Shown: positions 37,685 to 47,564, numbered from the stretch's first letter. The stretch is DNA of 64,000 nt from Prolixibacter bellariivorans ATCC BAA-1284 (GCF_000621705.1 NZ_JHXO01000005.1:124001-188000), one strand, 5' to 3'. Program-made: numbers and translations. The notes: generated by a model from the sequence alone, not told the origin.

Positions 37685-40138
37685 CTAATCGTCATCATCG
37701 TCTTTCACCGGAACGACAAAGGCACTGTGGCGCGGTGCCGGCATGACGGCATTTTCGCCCTTAATCGCTTTCCAGATGACTTCGTTCAAAGCGATATCGG
37801 GCGCTGCATCTTCGTGCGAAAAGTCGAAGGTGGCGGATAGCTTGCTGCTGGCATTTACGGCCACATTGCGTTTGTTCAGGTCGATGTTGGCCGGCTTATG
37901 CACGTAGGGCGTGAAGTTGGGATGATTGGTGAAACACTTATAGAGCGGAGTGGCTGCTGCATCGTACTGGCTCATGGGCGGCAGACCGAGAATCAGCTCA
38001 ATGGTTCGCAGTACACCCGAAGTGGAATACATGTCGTGAATCACGGCGTTGCGTTTCACATACGGGCCGGCTACAAATACCGGTGAGCGGTGCGCGTCCA
38101 CATGGTCGGGGCCATTCTGTGCATCGTCTTCCAGCACAAAAACCACCGATTCTTTCCAGATGGGACTGTGCGAGAGATGTTCGAGAAAACGCCCCAGCGC
38201 CAAATCGTTATCGGCGACAGCTGACCGTGGTGCAATACTTCCCAGATGTTGTCCGCTGGTATGGTCGTTCGATAAACGGATGGTGTTGAAATGCGGAACA
38301 GCATGTCGTACCACTAATGAATCGAAATCGTGTTCCCAGGCATCTACCCGTACCTGATCCTTGATGCCCAGATTGAAGCCGGGCGATTGAGGGCACACGT
38401 GTCCTTTCAATGCTTTCAACGACGTTTTGCCCATGTTGCAGAATTCGCCATAACTGCGGTAACTCACACCGGCCCGCTGGCAATAATTCCAAATGTAGCC
38501 ATCGCGCGGGTAGCTGGCTTTCATTTGCCCTTCGTAGCCGTAAGTTCCACCCCGGTTACCGTAATAGGTAGGCCAGGTTTTTTCCACCACGTCAGTGGCG
38601 TAGGCGGCCGTACTCCAGTTGTGACCGTCGGCACTCACCTCCGCATCGGTGTAGAAGTTATCCAACAACACAAAATCGTTGGCAATGGCGTGATGGTTGG
38701 GTGTTACCCTTTTTCCGAAAATACACAGCGAATCGACGCCGTTCCCTTTCTTCACATCGCCCATTACCTGGTCGTAGGTGCGGTTTTCCTTGATGATGTA
38801 GAAAACATATTTGATGGGAGAGACGTCACCTTTTTTCCGGGGGATGGGATTTCCCTTTTCGCCCGGCGCATCTTTCACTTTCTTCTCGTTGAACGGCGTA
38901 TTCGCGTAAACTTCGCGGGTGTATTTCTTCAGCAGTCCTTCATCCGGGTCGTCGATAAAGGAGAGAGCGCCTTTGAATAAGCCGGCAATGTATTGTACAT
39001 GTTTTTTAGCCGAAACCCCATGCTGATAGCCGCTATCGTCTTTTTTCGATACCGGTTGCGGTCCGTCCGGGTTGGCCATCGAAGAGAAGCCCTTCCCGTT
39101 GGTCACCAGAATTTTGTTGCCTAGTGTCTTCACGTTAGTAGGGTACCAGCCTACCGGGATGAACCCTTTGCTTTTGCTTTCTCCCGGTTCGGAAACATCA
39201 AAAACGGCCAGGCAATTATTATCGGCATTGGCAATGTACAGGGTCTTTTCGTCCTTCGACAAAGCTACGCCATCGGTAGTTGAGCCTGTTAGACGGGTGG
39301 GATAGAGTGCCGCCGAAAGTGTTTCGATGACCTTGTTTTTGGCAGTATTGATAACCGAAACGGTGTTGTCATTCGCGTTAGCAACAAACAGAATCGTGCC
39401 TTTTTTATTTAGCACCAACTCATTGGGATGACTGCCGGTTTTGATTTCATTGGTCATCTTCTTTTTAGTTGTGTTGAAAACAACCACATGATTCTTGCCC
39501 CACAGCGAAACATACAATTTTTTCTGGTCGGGCGACAAGACGCAGCTGTACGCTATTCCCGGCAAGGAAACACTATCGGTGACCTTTTTCGATTTCAGGT
39601 CGATGGTATAGATGCGACTGTCCTCTTTGGTCACCGTGTACAGCACCCGGTCGTTTTTACTAACGGCTATCCCGGTCGGACAAACTCTACCTTTGGGCCA
39701 GGGGTTTGCCAGCCGAATGGTATCGGGGACACTGAGTTGATTGTCGGCAATGTGAAAATCCAGGATGATATTGTCATATCCTCCTGACGCATACAGGTGC
39801 TTCTCATTGTGACTGAAAGCCAACCCGTACCACGATTTGCCAACTACTTTTGTGTCGAGTAACTTCTCGTTCTTCGGATCGATTAACTGGACGGTTTGTG
39901 TGCTTTGGCCATTATTGGTCACAGCCGCGTATTTCCCTGAAGGGCTGACTCGCAGGTTGAGCGGCAAATCGCCAAGTGTTAAAGCGGTTCCTGCGGGGCT
40001 TAGTTTCCAGCCGTTCGATAATAAAACCTGTTTGGCCTGGCCGGTGGGGCCCGGCGTTTGTGCCGAGCTCGGTTTACCCTGGAATAACGAAATAATAATG
40101 GAAGCCAGGATGACCCCGGCTTTGTAAAAGTGATTCAT
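37685..40138 (-). CDS. YncE-like propeller fused to phosphoesterase
   Basis: An 817-residue secreted protein. The N-terminal half (about 50-400) is a YncE/surface-layer type beta-propeller with repeated units such as TNEIKTGSHPNELVLNKKGTILFVANANDNTVSVINTAKNKV. The C-terminal half is an acid-phosphatase/phosphoesterase (PF04185) domain with FYIIKENRTYDQVMGD, DNFYTDAEVSADGHNW, SNDHTSGQ and VFVLEDDAQNGPDHVDAHR. This two-domain layout is common in Bacteroidota and probably acts on a phosphoester in the periplasm. The C-terminal tail is a run of acidic residues. The substrate is unknown. Confidence 0.85.
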   Translation of the reverse strand: MNHFYKAGVILASIIISLFQGKPSSAQTPGPTGQAKQVLLSNGWKLSPAGTALTLGDLPLNLRVSPSGKYAAVTNNGQSTQTVQLIDPKNEKLLDTKVVGKSWYGLAFSHNEKHLYASGGYDNIILDFHIADNQLSVPDTIRLANPWPKGRVCPTGIAVSKNDRVLYTVTKEDSRIYTIDLKSKKVTDSVSLPGIAYSCVLSPDQKKLYVSLWGKNHVVVFNTTKKKMTNEIKTGSHPNELVLNKKGTILFVANANDNTVSVINTAKNKVIETLSAALYPTRLTGSTTDGVALSKDEKTLYIANADNNCLAVFDVSEPGESKSKGFIPVGWYPTNVKTLGNKILVTNGKGFSSMANPDGPQPVSKKDDSGYQHGVSAKKHVQYIAGLFKGALSFIDDPDEGLLKKYTREVYANTPFNEKKVKDAPGEKGNPIPRKKGDVSPIKYVFYIIKENRTYDQVMGDVKKGNGVDSLCIFGKRVTPNHHAIANDFVLLDNFYTDAEVSADGHNWSTAAYATDVVEKTWPTYYGNRGGTYGYEGQMKASYPRDGYIWNYCQRAGVSYRSYGEFCNMGKTSLKALKGHVCPQSPGFNLGIKDQVRVDAWEHDFDSLVVRHAVPHFNTIRLSNDHTSGQHLGSIAPRSAVADNDLALGRFLEHLSHSPIWKESVVFVLEDDAQNGPDHVDAHRSPVFVAGPYVKRNAVIHDMYSTSGVLRTIELILGLPPMSQYDAAATPLYKCFTNHPNFTPYVHKPANIDLNKRNVAVNASSKLSATFDFSHEDAAPDIALNEVIWKAIKGENAVMPAPRHSAFVVPVKDDDDD

Positions 40139-40153
40139 CTAGTGAATTTATTT

Positions 40154-41002
40154 TTAACTACCAGAAAGATTAAAGACAATTCGTGCGCGTACCATTAAAC
40201 CCGCCTGGGAAGGGAGTTCCCGGATGGCTGCCGGATTCGTTTCATTGCTGCGTGAGGCGAACATGACAGGGCCGCCTGAGAGCGAAAAGGAAAAACGGGA
40301 TGCACTGGGGACCAGATTGAGCGAGGGGCCGACCAGTATTTTGGCACCACCTTCGGCTTCTTCCGGATCCCAAAGGCCTTCCAAATCTTCTCCTACGGCT
40401 TCAACTCCGCCATACAAACTGCCTAATAACTGATATTGGACTCCCAGACTTGTCAGAATGTCAATTTTATCACGGTTGCTGGAAAATGCCTTTCCCAGTA
40501 ATACATTTCCTCCAATGTTCCAGCGGGACGCCTCCCAGGAAGCAGTTATCCGGCTTAAGGCTGATGTGACACTGCTGAAATCACGCTGCAGTCCCAGACC
40601 GATTCCAAGCCGTAATCCACTGACTTTTTTACCCCCGATAACGTCGCGGATGATTTCCACTTGTTGTGAACTGACAACGTTCTGGTTTGCCTGGAACCCC
40701 AGTGCGGCATTCACGTTTAAGGTGAACCGATGGCCTAAATAACCTTTCAAGGCAAATTGTTGGCCAACACCATCGTAACCAAATAGTTCTTCGGAGCGTT
40801 TGCCGTAGCTGCTGGAATAGTTAACACTCCAGGAATGATCGTCCGGAGTAAGTGTTGAAACTGAGAAGAGAAAAGGTTCCGGGGTTCGGTTGGATGGCTC
40901 AACATACAGATTGTTGTCTTCAATGGTTTGTGCCATGGCTGAGAAACTCAGCATTCCCGATAGGGCCAGGAGCAGGAATTTTTTGTTCATACGACTGTTC
41001 AT
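40154..41002 (-). CDS. Secreted protein, probable outer-membrane beta-barrel
   Basis: A 282-residue protein with signal peptide MNKKFLLLALSGMLSFSAMAQ (the Met at 40990 may be the true start). The rest consists of short alternating hydrophobic and polar strands with many glycines (LNVNAALGFQANQ, GLRLGIGLGLQRDF, WNIGGNVLLGKAF) and ends with a hydrophobic strand (RARIVFNLSGS), as in small outer-membrane barrels. No family recognised. It starts the transcript that continues into the phosphoesterase gene (15-bp gap). Confidence 0.7.
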   Translation of the reverse strand: MNSRMNKKFLLLALSGMLSFSAMAQTIEDNNLYVEPSNRTPEPFLFSVSTLTPDDHSWSVNYSSSYGKRSEELFGYDGVGQQFALKGYLGHRFTLNVNAALGFQANQNVVSSQQVEIIRDVIGGKKVSGLRLGIGLGLQRDFSSVTSALSRITASWEASRWNIGGNVLLGKAFSSNRDKIDILTSLGVQYQLLGSLYGGVEAVGEDLEGLWDPEEAEGGAKILVGPSLNLVPSASRFSFSLSGGPVMFASRSNETNPAAIRELPSQAGLMVRARIVFNLSGS

Positions 41003-41220
41003 TTTGCTTGAAACTAGATAAGCATGTTATTGAATCATGATTGTAAACGCTCTAAAGCAAAGAGGGTTTACACCTTCTCATATTATAGAGAACAAAGATG
41101 CATTAATTAAATTCATTCCACATAAAGGAACAGGAAACCATTCAATCTTCCGTAAAATTTAGGTTAAAATCAGATGTCAGAAATGTTTTCATCGAATGAG
41201 GTTTAAACGCTTCGTCACTT

Positions 41221-41880
41221 TTATTCTTGCTCAAATTCTTCAATCTGCTTCAAAAAGCCGAGTGCTTCATCTACCTGGCTACCGCTTCCCTGTAACAGCC
41301 AGTTCAGCCATTTTTTATTGATGTTTTTGGGCCTGAGGGCTCTGAGCGCTATCAGTGAAAGTGCTTCCAGTATGATGGTAGCAATCCCGAAAGAAATGAC
41401 CATGTCGTAATTCATCACTTTCACCATATCGAAATGAAACAACGCTTTTATGATAAAAAGGCCAATGAATGGGCTGAACGGAAGAATCCATGCTCCAATT
41501 CGCAAATTAGTCACCACCGAGAATTTAATCTTCGAAATATCTTTCTGAAGTTTCACGATAGGGGCGTTGTAATCGACCGAAAGAATCTGCTGCAGTTGCT
41601 TGACGGATGAAACGACGAGCATCACGGAGAATAGGGCCACAACAGCGGCTGAGAACATGAAGTACCAGGTTCCCCAATTCGCTACCGCGAAATAGAGGGC
41701 ATACGATGCGGCAAAGAGGAAAAAAATCAGGGTACTGATGGGAAGAAAAAGCAAACTTCTCAAGGATGATTTGGCTTTGTCCAGTTTGACTTCCCGCAAG
41801 AGTGTCGAATTGAGTTTTCGGGTACTATCGAGCAATGCTTCATTCTGTTTCCAGAGTTCGTGTATATTGACATTTTCCAT
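41221..41880 (-). CDS. Membrane protein coupled to ECF sigma factor
   Basis: A protein of 219 residues from the ATG at 41880 (MENVNIHELWKQNEALLD). The frame is open upstream but overlaps the sigma gene, so this start is preferred; it follows the sigma stop by four bases. It has an N-terminal coiled segment, about four membrane helices (SLLFLPISTLIFFLFAASYALYF, WYFMFSAAVVALFSVMLVV, IGAWILPFSPFIGLFIIKAL, ISFGIATIILEALSLIAL) and a cytoplasmic tail. It lacks a recognisable zinc-binding anti-sigma domain. The position makes it a candidate membrane regulator of the sigma factor. Confidence 0.75.
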   Translation of the reverse strand: MENVNIHELWKQNEALLDSTRKLNSTLLREVKLDKAKSSLRSLLFLPISTLIFFLFAASYALYFAVANWGTWYFMFSAAVVALFSVMLVVSSVKQLQQILSVDYNAPIVKLQKDISKIKFSVVTNLRIGAWILPFSPFIGLFIIKALFHFDMVKVMNYDMVISFGIATIILEALSLIALRALRPKNINKKWLNWLLQGSGSQVDEALGFLKQIEEFEQE

Positions 41881-41884
41881 GATG

Positions 41885-42388
41885 TTACTGATTAAATTTT
41901 TTCTTGAGTTGTTTTTTGATCCGGTTGATTTTGGTGCCAACATTACTGACCGAAATTCCCATTGCTTCCGAGATTTCGGAGTGGCTGTTGTCATCCAGAT
42001 ACATAATTAAAATCGCTTTGTTTAACGGGTCGAGTTCGTCGATGAGTTCCCGCAGCCGTTTGAGGTTTTCATCGATTTCAGGCGCTTCGTCTTCTTCCAC
42101 GCTGATCAGTTTGTCCGGCATTGGTACCACATATTTTTGCCGGCTTTTTAGTTTCCGGTAGTGTGAGATAGAAACGTTGAAGGCTACTTTGTACATCCAG
42201 GTGGTTACTTTCACCCGGTGATCGAATTTCTCGTATCCTTTGATGATTTGAAAAATGATTTCCTGGATTAGATCCTCCTGTTCGTGAACATCGGAGCAAT
42301 AACTGTTGACGACCTTGTATATGAGTCTCCGGTGTTGCTCAATGAGATGGATTATTTCGGTGTGACTTCCCATTTTCCTGTTTTTCAT
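41885..42388 (-). CDS. ECF-type RNA polymerase sigma factor
   Basis: A 167-residue sigma-70 family ECF protein. Region 2 is visible as LIYKVVNSYCSDVHEQEDLIQEIIFQIIKGYEKFDHRVKVTTWMYKVAFN and region 4 as LNKAILIMYLDDNSHSEISEAMGISVSNVGTKINRIKKQLKKKF. It directs polymerase to stress or envelope promoters. It is coupled with the membrane protein downstream. The Met at 42373 (MGSHTEII) is an equally good start. Confidence 0.9.
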   Translation of the reverse strand: MKNRKMGSHTEIIHLIEQHRRLIYKVVNSYCSDVHEQEDLIQEIIFQIIKGYEKFDHRVKVTTWMYKVAFNVSISHYRKLKSRQKYVVPMPDKLISVEEDEAPEIDENLKRLRELIDELDPLNKAILIMYLDDNSHSEISEAMGISVSNVGTKINRIKKQLKKKFNQ

Positions 42389-42674
42389 CTCATTTGGTTT
42401 TTAACGGCTCCATCCCGCTCTCTTTTGTGGTTCTTGCAGTTTTCCATCTAAACATCTCGTTTTCTTTTTCGGTTCTGTTTACCCCATTTATCGTACGGCC
42501 TTCAAAAAAATCACACGCCGGTGAATTTTTTTTATCCCCACGTTCCGGTGGGGCGATGAAAACAGATGTACGATGATTGTTCAGGAAGATGTCTAGGTTG
42601 ATTGTCGCAAGGGCAAGTGTGGGGGTAGCAAAGCGATAAACGACGAAAGAGTGTGGCGAATGCGACGGCGGGGA

Positions 42675-43643
42675 TTAACCTCTTCTCCAGTTGTATTCCG
42701 CTTTCCGCAGGCGGTCCATGATGGCTTTCCCAATACCGGTTTCGGCCACCGGTTCGGCCACAATGATATCAATCTCATTATCGTCTTCAAAGGTATGCAT
42801 CGCATCGAACATGTTTACGGCATACTCTTTCAGATCATTGTTTTCAGATACCCTGATAATTTTCCGGTAGCCGTTTTCATATTTCCCGGTAAACGATAAC
42901 AAGCCGGCTTTGCTCTTATCGATATCAAGTGGGATATCTTCGTCGGCTACAATCATCTTTTTCACCGGGCTGTAGTGCGATTTCACCATTCCCGGGGCAA
43001 CGATCGACTCCGTTTTTTCGGAATCGTCAAATGGCAGAACTTCTTCGATGTCCTCCTTCGTAATGATACCGTTGCGTAAAATCCGGAACCCTTTTTCGGT
43101 GAGCTCGATGATGGTGGATTCGATACCAACCGTGGTTTTTCCGCCGTCCAGAATGTAATCGACGTCGGGCAATTGCTTTCTTACATGGGCGGCTGTGGTG
43201 GGACTGATACGGCCAAATTTATTGGCGCTGGGAGCGGCAATCGGGCGACCTGACGTTCTGATGAGTTCAAGGGCTATTTCGTTGGCCGGCATGCGAATAC
43301 CAACGGTAGGTAATCCCGAAGTGATGATATCGGGAACCAGTTTGCTTTTGGGCAGTACCAATGTTAACGAGCCGGGCCAGAATCTCTCTGCCAGTTGGTA
43401 AACCCGTTCATCCTCTTCAGTGGTAAGCTTCTTTATGTCTTCCAGGTCGGCAATGTGGATGATGAGCGGGTCGAATGACGGGCGTTCCTTCAGTAAAAAA
43501 ATCTTGGCCACCGCCATCGGGTCAAGCGCATTGGCTCCCAGTCCGTAAACGGTTTCGGTGGGGAAGGCTACCAGTTTCCCTTCCTGAATCAATTGAGCCG
43601 CCAGCTCCATGTTATTTTGTCGATCCATGCTTCTTCTTACCAA
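42675..43643 (-). CDS. L-threonylcarbamoyladenylate synthase
   Basis: A 322-residue Sua5/YrdC protein. The N-terminal YrdC domain has GKLVAFPTETVYGLGANAL, KERPSFDPLIIHI, RFWPGSLTLVLPK and RIMRNG-like residues in VGIRMPANEIAL and PSANKFGRISPTTAAHV; the C-terminal Sua5 domain starts near GMVKSHYSPVKK. It makes threonylcarbamoyl-AMP for tRNA t6A modification, a universal function. The start may be the Met at 43628 (MDRQNNMELAAQL). A housekeeping gene between accessory genes. Confidence 0.93.
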   Translation of the reverse strand: MVRRSMDRQNNMELAAQLIQEGKLVAFPTETVYGLGANALDPMAVAKIFLLKERPSFDPLIIHIADLEDIKKLTTEEDERVYQLAERFWPGSLTLVLPKSKLVPDIITSGLPTVGIRMPANEIALELIRTSGRPIAAPSANKFGRISPTTAAHVRKQLPDVDYILDGGKTTVGIESTIIELTEKGFRILRNGIITKEDIEEVLPFDDSEKTESIVAPGMVKSHYSPVKKMIVADEDIPLDIDKSKAGLLSFTGKYENGYRKIIRVSENNDLKEYAVNMFDAMHTFEDDNEIDIIVAEPVAETGIGKAIMDRLRKAEYNWRRG

Positions 43644-44043
43644 ATTCGAAATGTTGTCATAACTACAACACTCCTTTGCAAAGGTTCATTATTCGGCTGC
43701 AAAAATAGCATAAGTAAGAGTACCGGAAAAATATTCGGGTGCTTTACGCTTCTGTATTAACGCTGAGTAACGTTTTCATTGGACATCGGTCTTCACCCGC
43801 TTCTTTACATTCGGAAGTTTATAGCTTCGGTAAGCGCCGGCAGCCCCAACAACGAAAGAAACAAAACAACGCCTTCCACCGGACGCCCTGGTGTGCAATC
43901 CCCAGGATGAAAAAGGCCACCGGATAAATCCAGTGTAAGCTGCGGATGGAGTCAGCATACTGAACGATGAAGAAGGTTGCGATTCCCATGTGTTTCGTAC
44001 TTTCTTCTATGGGAGCTTATGGTTTATATATTCGTGGTTTGAG
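43644..44043. other. Gap with one weak minus-strand ORF
   Basis: The 400-bp gap contains a 56-codon minus frame at 43819-43989 (MGIATFFIVQYADSIRSLHW, then a hydrophobic segment) that looks like the start of a small membrane protein. It loses hydrophobicity after residue 37, while another frame continues with a leucine-rich segment (VVLFLSLLGLPALTEAI). This may be a broken gene with a frameshift near 43875. Confidence 0.25.
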
Positions 44044-44499
44044 CTAAAGAACCCTACCCTGAGTCTTAGCCTGAGCATCCATGTAACGGCCTACCAACAT
44101 ACCAGCCAACATACCAAAGGCAACTCCAAAGGATATCCCCAACGACCGCTCAAAATGCCCGCCCATGAGAATGCCTGCAACAACCCCGAAGGCTGCTCCG
44201 GCAGATATCCCCATACGGATGTAATATCCCTTGGGGGTTAAGGAGAATGTATCCTTTAAATATTTTTCAAATTGATTGAGTGCTTTCTTCAACCCTCTTT
44301 TTCTGTTGTTTGGATTCGATTCTAAATTTAAACGCTCCAGTTCCGCTTCGATGGATTGCATTTCAACATGAGAAAACTCTCTTGCCTTCAATGCGGATAG
44401 TATGTATATAAATTGATCGCAAACCCTGATTTCCGATTGATTCGTTGTTTTGGCTTTTAAACTTTCAAAATAGTTCAGTGCATCTTTCAGTGTCTTCAT
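44044..44499 (-). CDS. Small membrane protein of unknown function
   Basis: A 151-residue protein from the ATG at 44499 (MKTLKDALNYFESLKAKTT). The frame is open 58 codons further upstream but that part has no protein-like composition. The first 95 residues are helical and charged; the C-terminal third has two glycine-rich membrane helices (MGISAGAAFGVVAGILMGG, LGISFGVAFGMLAGMLVG) with repeated small-residue motifs, as in glycine-zipper proteins. No family recognised. Confidence 0.65.
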   Translation of the reverse strand: MKTLKDALNYFESLKAKTTNQSEIRVCDQFIYILSALKAREFSHVEMQSIEAELERLNLESNPNNRKRGLKKALNQFEKYLKDTFSLTPKGYYIRMGISAGAAFGVVAGILMGGHFERSLGISFGVAFGMLAGMLVGRYMDAQAKTQGRVL

Positions 44500-44847
44500 T
44501 TTTCCTGTTTCCCGGGTTAGTGGCTGAAAACAAAAATTCTTACAGGGAAATGGAATATTTGTGGAAAAAACTGCCAATAGGACTTGACGGAGCTTTACCC
44601 GGAACGAAGAAAATGGCTGAAACAGGCAATAAGACTTTTCCATGAGGGGGTTGGAGCGCTCCGGGTGAACCACAGCAGGGCACTTCCTACCTCGTAAAAC
44701 TTATAATACAGCACCCTCGATTGATCTCAGTTTACGTCAATTCCGACGTGTTTCGGGATTTAGCCACCGTGCTGCGCACAGGTTGAACGCTTAATTGTTG
44801 TGTTGCGTTTTTTATATTTTAACCATTGCTAACTTATTTGATACTAT
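44500..44847. other. Gap, nothing recognised
   Basis: Between two minus-strand genes. The open frame extending upstream of 44499 is not supported as coding. I see no RNA gene or strong hairpin. Confidence 0.3.
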
Positions 44848-46737
44848 CTAAAAATGTGTAGCAAACTGATAAAACATATCTGGCCACGACATTGATGCGG
44901 GAGTGAAGCCATATTCAAAGCCAAGTCTGATTATTGTAAGTTTTTTCTGTGGACAGATATAAACATATTCGCCCTTGTTTCCCATTGCAAAAAAGTCATT
45001 GGCATTTTCCTGTCCGTCACGAAATTTCCCCCACCAGAGATAGTTGTAATACGTATTATTTTTCAAAAGATAATCGTAATAACCCGTTGGTCTTTCTTGT
45101 GGTTGCGTTGCTTTTTGTACCCAGCTTTCAGGTATTACCTGAATACCATTGTATTTGCCTTTATTAAGCAACAGCAAAGCGAATCGTGCATAATCGTGAG
45201 CTTTACAGTTGATACCGCTTTCCATTTTCTCAAAACCATGCTCATCAAGGCTCCAACTGGCATTGCTTCCTCCCATTTTTTTCCAGAGTTTTTCTTCTGC
45301 ATATTTAGCAACTGATTTGCCAGTGGTTCGTTCCAGTATCATGCCCAGTAATAAAGGATTGTAGTTATTGTAAAGCCAATGTTTGCCGGGGTGGTCCGAG
45401 ATTCTGACATGTTCTAAGACCGCACTTCGTAAATCCGGAGATTGATATGTAAACTCATCATCAGAAGGAAATCCATCATGCGAATAGGCAAGGCCTGAAC
45501 TCATACTTAACAAATCCCTGATGGTAATTTCTGAAAAACGGGCATCCTTTTTCATCAACTCAGGCAGATACTTGGTTATTTTATCCTCTTCGCTTTTAAT
45601 AAAACCATCCGAAATAGCCAATCCTACTAATGTGCTGACAAATGATTTAGCAACCGAAAATGAGGTGAATGTTGAATCTTTATGAAAGCCATTAAAATAG
45701 TTTTCGTTAAGAATGGTATCATTTCGCAATACAATAAATGCTGTGGTCTGCGATCTTTCCAGCATGGTTTCGAAATCGATATTTGTATTTAGATTTTTGA
45801 AATACGAAGTGTTTTCAAATATTCGGTTAACCTTTTCTGTTTGCAAATGGTAATGAAGCATCCGGGGATGTTCAGCCCCGCTAATATCCCTCTTCTTGAA
45901 TAGTAGATAGTCCATTACGGAAGCATCTCCTCCCTGGCACCTGCCCAACAAGGTGGTAACATCAATTTTTGATTTTTTATAGGCCAATCTGTCTTCCAGA
46001 TTTACTCCCGATAAATTTTGGGGATGTGTTTGATTGATTCCATGCAGAACGATGGTTTGAAACTTTCCTATATCCTTGGTGGCCGGCCATTGAACCATCC
46101 GGTTGTTTTGTTTATCGTACCTGATAATTTGTATGGCCATTGTCACACTGTCCTTGTTCCATCTCACGGGAAGGTTCTCCAATGGGATTTTCATTTCTAC
46201 CGTGTATCCATCTTGATTTCTTTTAATAGCAGAAGTCCATTTTGAAGAAAAAGAAAATGACAAATCCCTTGTGGGCGGGTTTAAAGAACCATCCAATTCA
46301 TTGCCGGCAGCATCGACAAGAAAGGCATAGGCCTTGATTCCATCATGATACGTATCGACACAAAATGCAACCCAATCATTACGTAACATGAACTGGTTGT
46401 CCCTATCCAGAAGTTTGGTATTCAATTTTGAAGTGTTGTTTACCTTGCATATCAGGCCGGCATAAAGATTATCTGCATCATAGGCAAACCAGGCCGCTGT
46501 GTTATTGTATTGGCCATTTTCATCGCACAATTGGTTGGTAAGAGGTGTTTTTTGCCAGATGGGGTCGTTTAGTATGCCATCAATATTTATTGTACTGTTT
46601 GTTTTATGCGCTGTTATTTTTTCTTTTTCGTTTACATTTTGCGAATGAGCGAATAGTGTAGTACCGAGTAAAAACAGGGTGAAGTATATTTTTTTTCTGA
46701 AGCCATGCTTTGGGAAGTCATTTGTTTGTAATGCCAT
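44848..46737 (-). CDS. CBM9-like domain fused to serine hydrolase (beta-lactamase fold)
   Basis: A 629-residue secreted protein. The N-terminal half (about 40-230) resembles the carbohydrate-binding CBM9/DOMON-like domain (INIDGILNDPIWQ, AAWFAYDADNLYAGLIC, VEMKIPLENLPVRW). The C-terminal part (about 305-629) is a class C beta-lactamase-type hydrolase with SVAK (Ser 361, Lys 364), YNN in LYNNYNPLLLG and SGINCKAHDYARF. Such enzymes are peptidases or esterases, and true antibiotic resistance is unlikely. The fusion to a sugar-binding domain is unusual and suggests a carbohydrate- or cell-wall-bound ester or peptide substrate. It is the last gene downstream of the LytTR system. Confidence 0.85.
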   Translation of the reverse strand: MALQTNDFPKHGFRKKIYFTLFLLGTTLFAHSQNVNEKEKITAHKTNSTINIDGILNDPIWQKTPLTNQLCDENGQYNNTAAWFAYDADNLYAGLICKVNNTSKLNTKLLDRDNQFMLRNDWVAFCVDTYHDGIKAYAFLVDAAGNELDGSLNPPTRDLSFSFSSKWTSAIKRNQDGYTVEMKIPLENLPVRWNKDSVTMAIQIIRYDKQNNRMVQWPATKDIGKFQTIVLHGINQTHPQNLSGVNLEDRLAYKKSKIDVTTLLGRCQGGDASVMDYLLFKKRDISGAEHPRMLHYHLQTEKVNRIFENTSYFKNLNTNIDFETMLERSQTTAFIVLRNDTILNENYFNGFHKDSTFTSFSVAKSFVSTLVGLAISDGFIKSEEDKITKYLPELMKKDARFSEITIRDLLSMSSGLAYSHDGFPSDDEFTYQSPDLRSAVLEHVRISDHPGKHWLYNNYNPLLLGMILERTTGKSVAKYAEEKLWKKMGGSNASWSLDEHGFEKMESGINCKAHDYARFALLLLNKGKYNGIQVIPESWVQKATQPQERPTGYYDYLLKNNTYYNYLWWGKFRDGQENANDFFAMGNKGEYVYICPQKKLTIIRLGFEYGFTPASMSWPDMFYQFATHF

Positions 46738-46979
46738 CTTTCAGGTTTTATTATTCAAAAGTATTCGCTAAACCGTAGCAAAGGATATTAATTCTGGTTT
46801 TGCTTCCTTTAATAATTCTGTTTTTCGTTGAAGCAAAAGTAACAGCGATGTTCTGCGTAAAAGTTCGGGATTATAATTGCGAACCCAAAAGTCTGATTTT
46901 AAATTTTTGATGGAAGAAATGCAGAGCGGAGAGTATGAGAATAGTAGCCTGCTGTGTGGCACTTGTATGCATCGTTTTT

Positions 46980-47564
46980 CTACTGCGCTTTTGAATAACT
47001 GATTAATTCATTTTTATAAACACCATAGCCGTCATTATTGACATGCTTGATATATGTTTTTAATTCAGGGGCATACCACCATGTATCAGACATCTTCCCT
47101 TTATAGCCTCTGGAATTTGTTACCATTCCCTTGTATTCTATTTTGTAGGCCATGAATTTTCCGGCTGCAACAGTTACTTCTCCAAATGAAACGACTTCTG
47201 CGTCCTGGCTGGTTTTTCCTTTGGTACCTTCATTATTTTCCCATTCCGATTCGTATTTCCATTTTTTTCCTACATACAGTGGCCAACTTCGAAAGGGTGT
47301 GCTGCTCTGCTTTTGGTCTAAAGTAGTCGAAATCCGGACGGTATCATTGCCATTCCAAAAGCCTAATTCTCCATGATAGTCTACCACCTCCTGTATATCT
47401 TTTCCTTCCGCACGAACCTCTCCTTCTACGGTGCGTTTCCAATTCCAAACCCATTTTTCTCCAATTTTATAATCATTTAGACTTGGTTTGTTTGTTGTCG
47501 AAGGTGAACAACCGGAAAGAAGCAATAGTAACGCTGTTAGTTGTAATATTACTTTATTTGTCAT
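46980..47564 (-). CDS. Lipoprotein of unknown function
   Basis: A lipoprotein from the ATG at 47564 (MTNKVILQLTALLLLLSGC); the reading frame is open 14 codons upstream. The mature part is beta-rich (YKIGEKWVWNWKRTVEGEV, TTLDQKQSSTPFRSWPLYVGKKWKYESEW, SFGEVTVAAGKFMAYKIEY) and ends with DTWWYAPELKTYIKHV, a pattern shared by a family of DUF3108/TapB-like secreted proteins. Function unknown. It lies 61 bp after the S15 peptidase and is probably cotranscribed. Confidence 0.75.
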   Translation of the reverse strand: MTNKVILQLTALLLLLSGCSPSTTNKPSLNDYKIGEKWVWNWKRTVEGEVRAEGKDIQEVVDYHGELGFWNGNDTVRISTTLDQKQSSTPFRSWPLYVGKKWKYESEWENNEGTKGKTSQDAEVVSFGEVTVAAGKFMAYKIEYKGMVTNSRGYKGKMSDTWWYAPELKTYIKHVNNDGYGVYKNELISYSKAQ

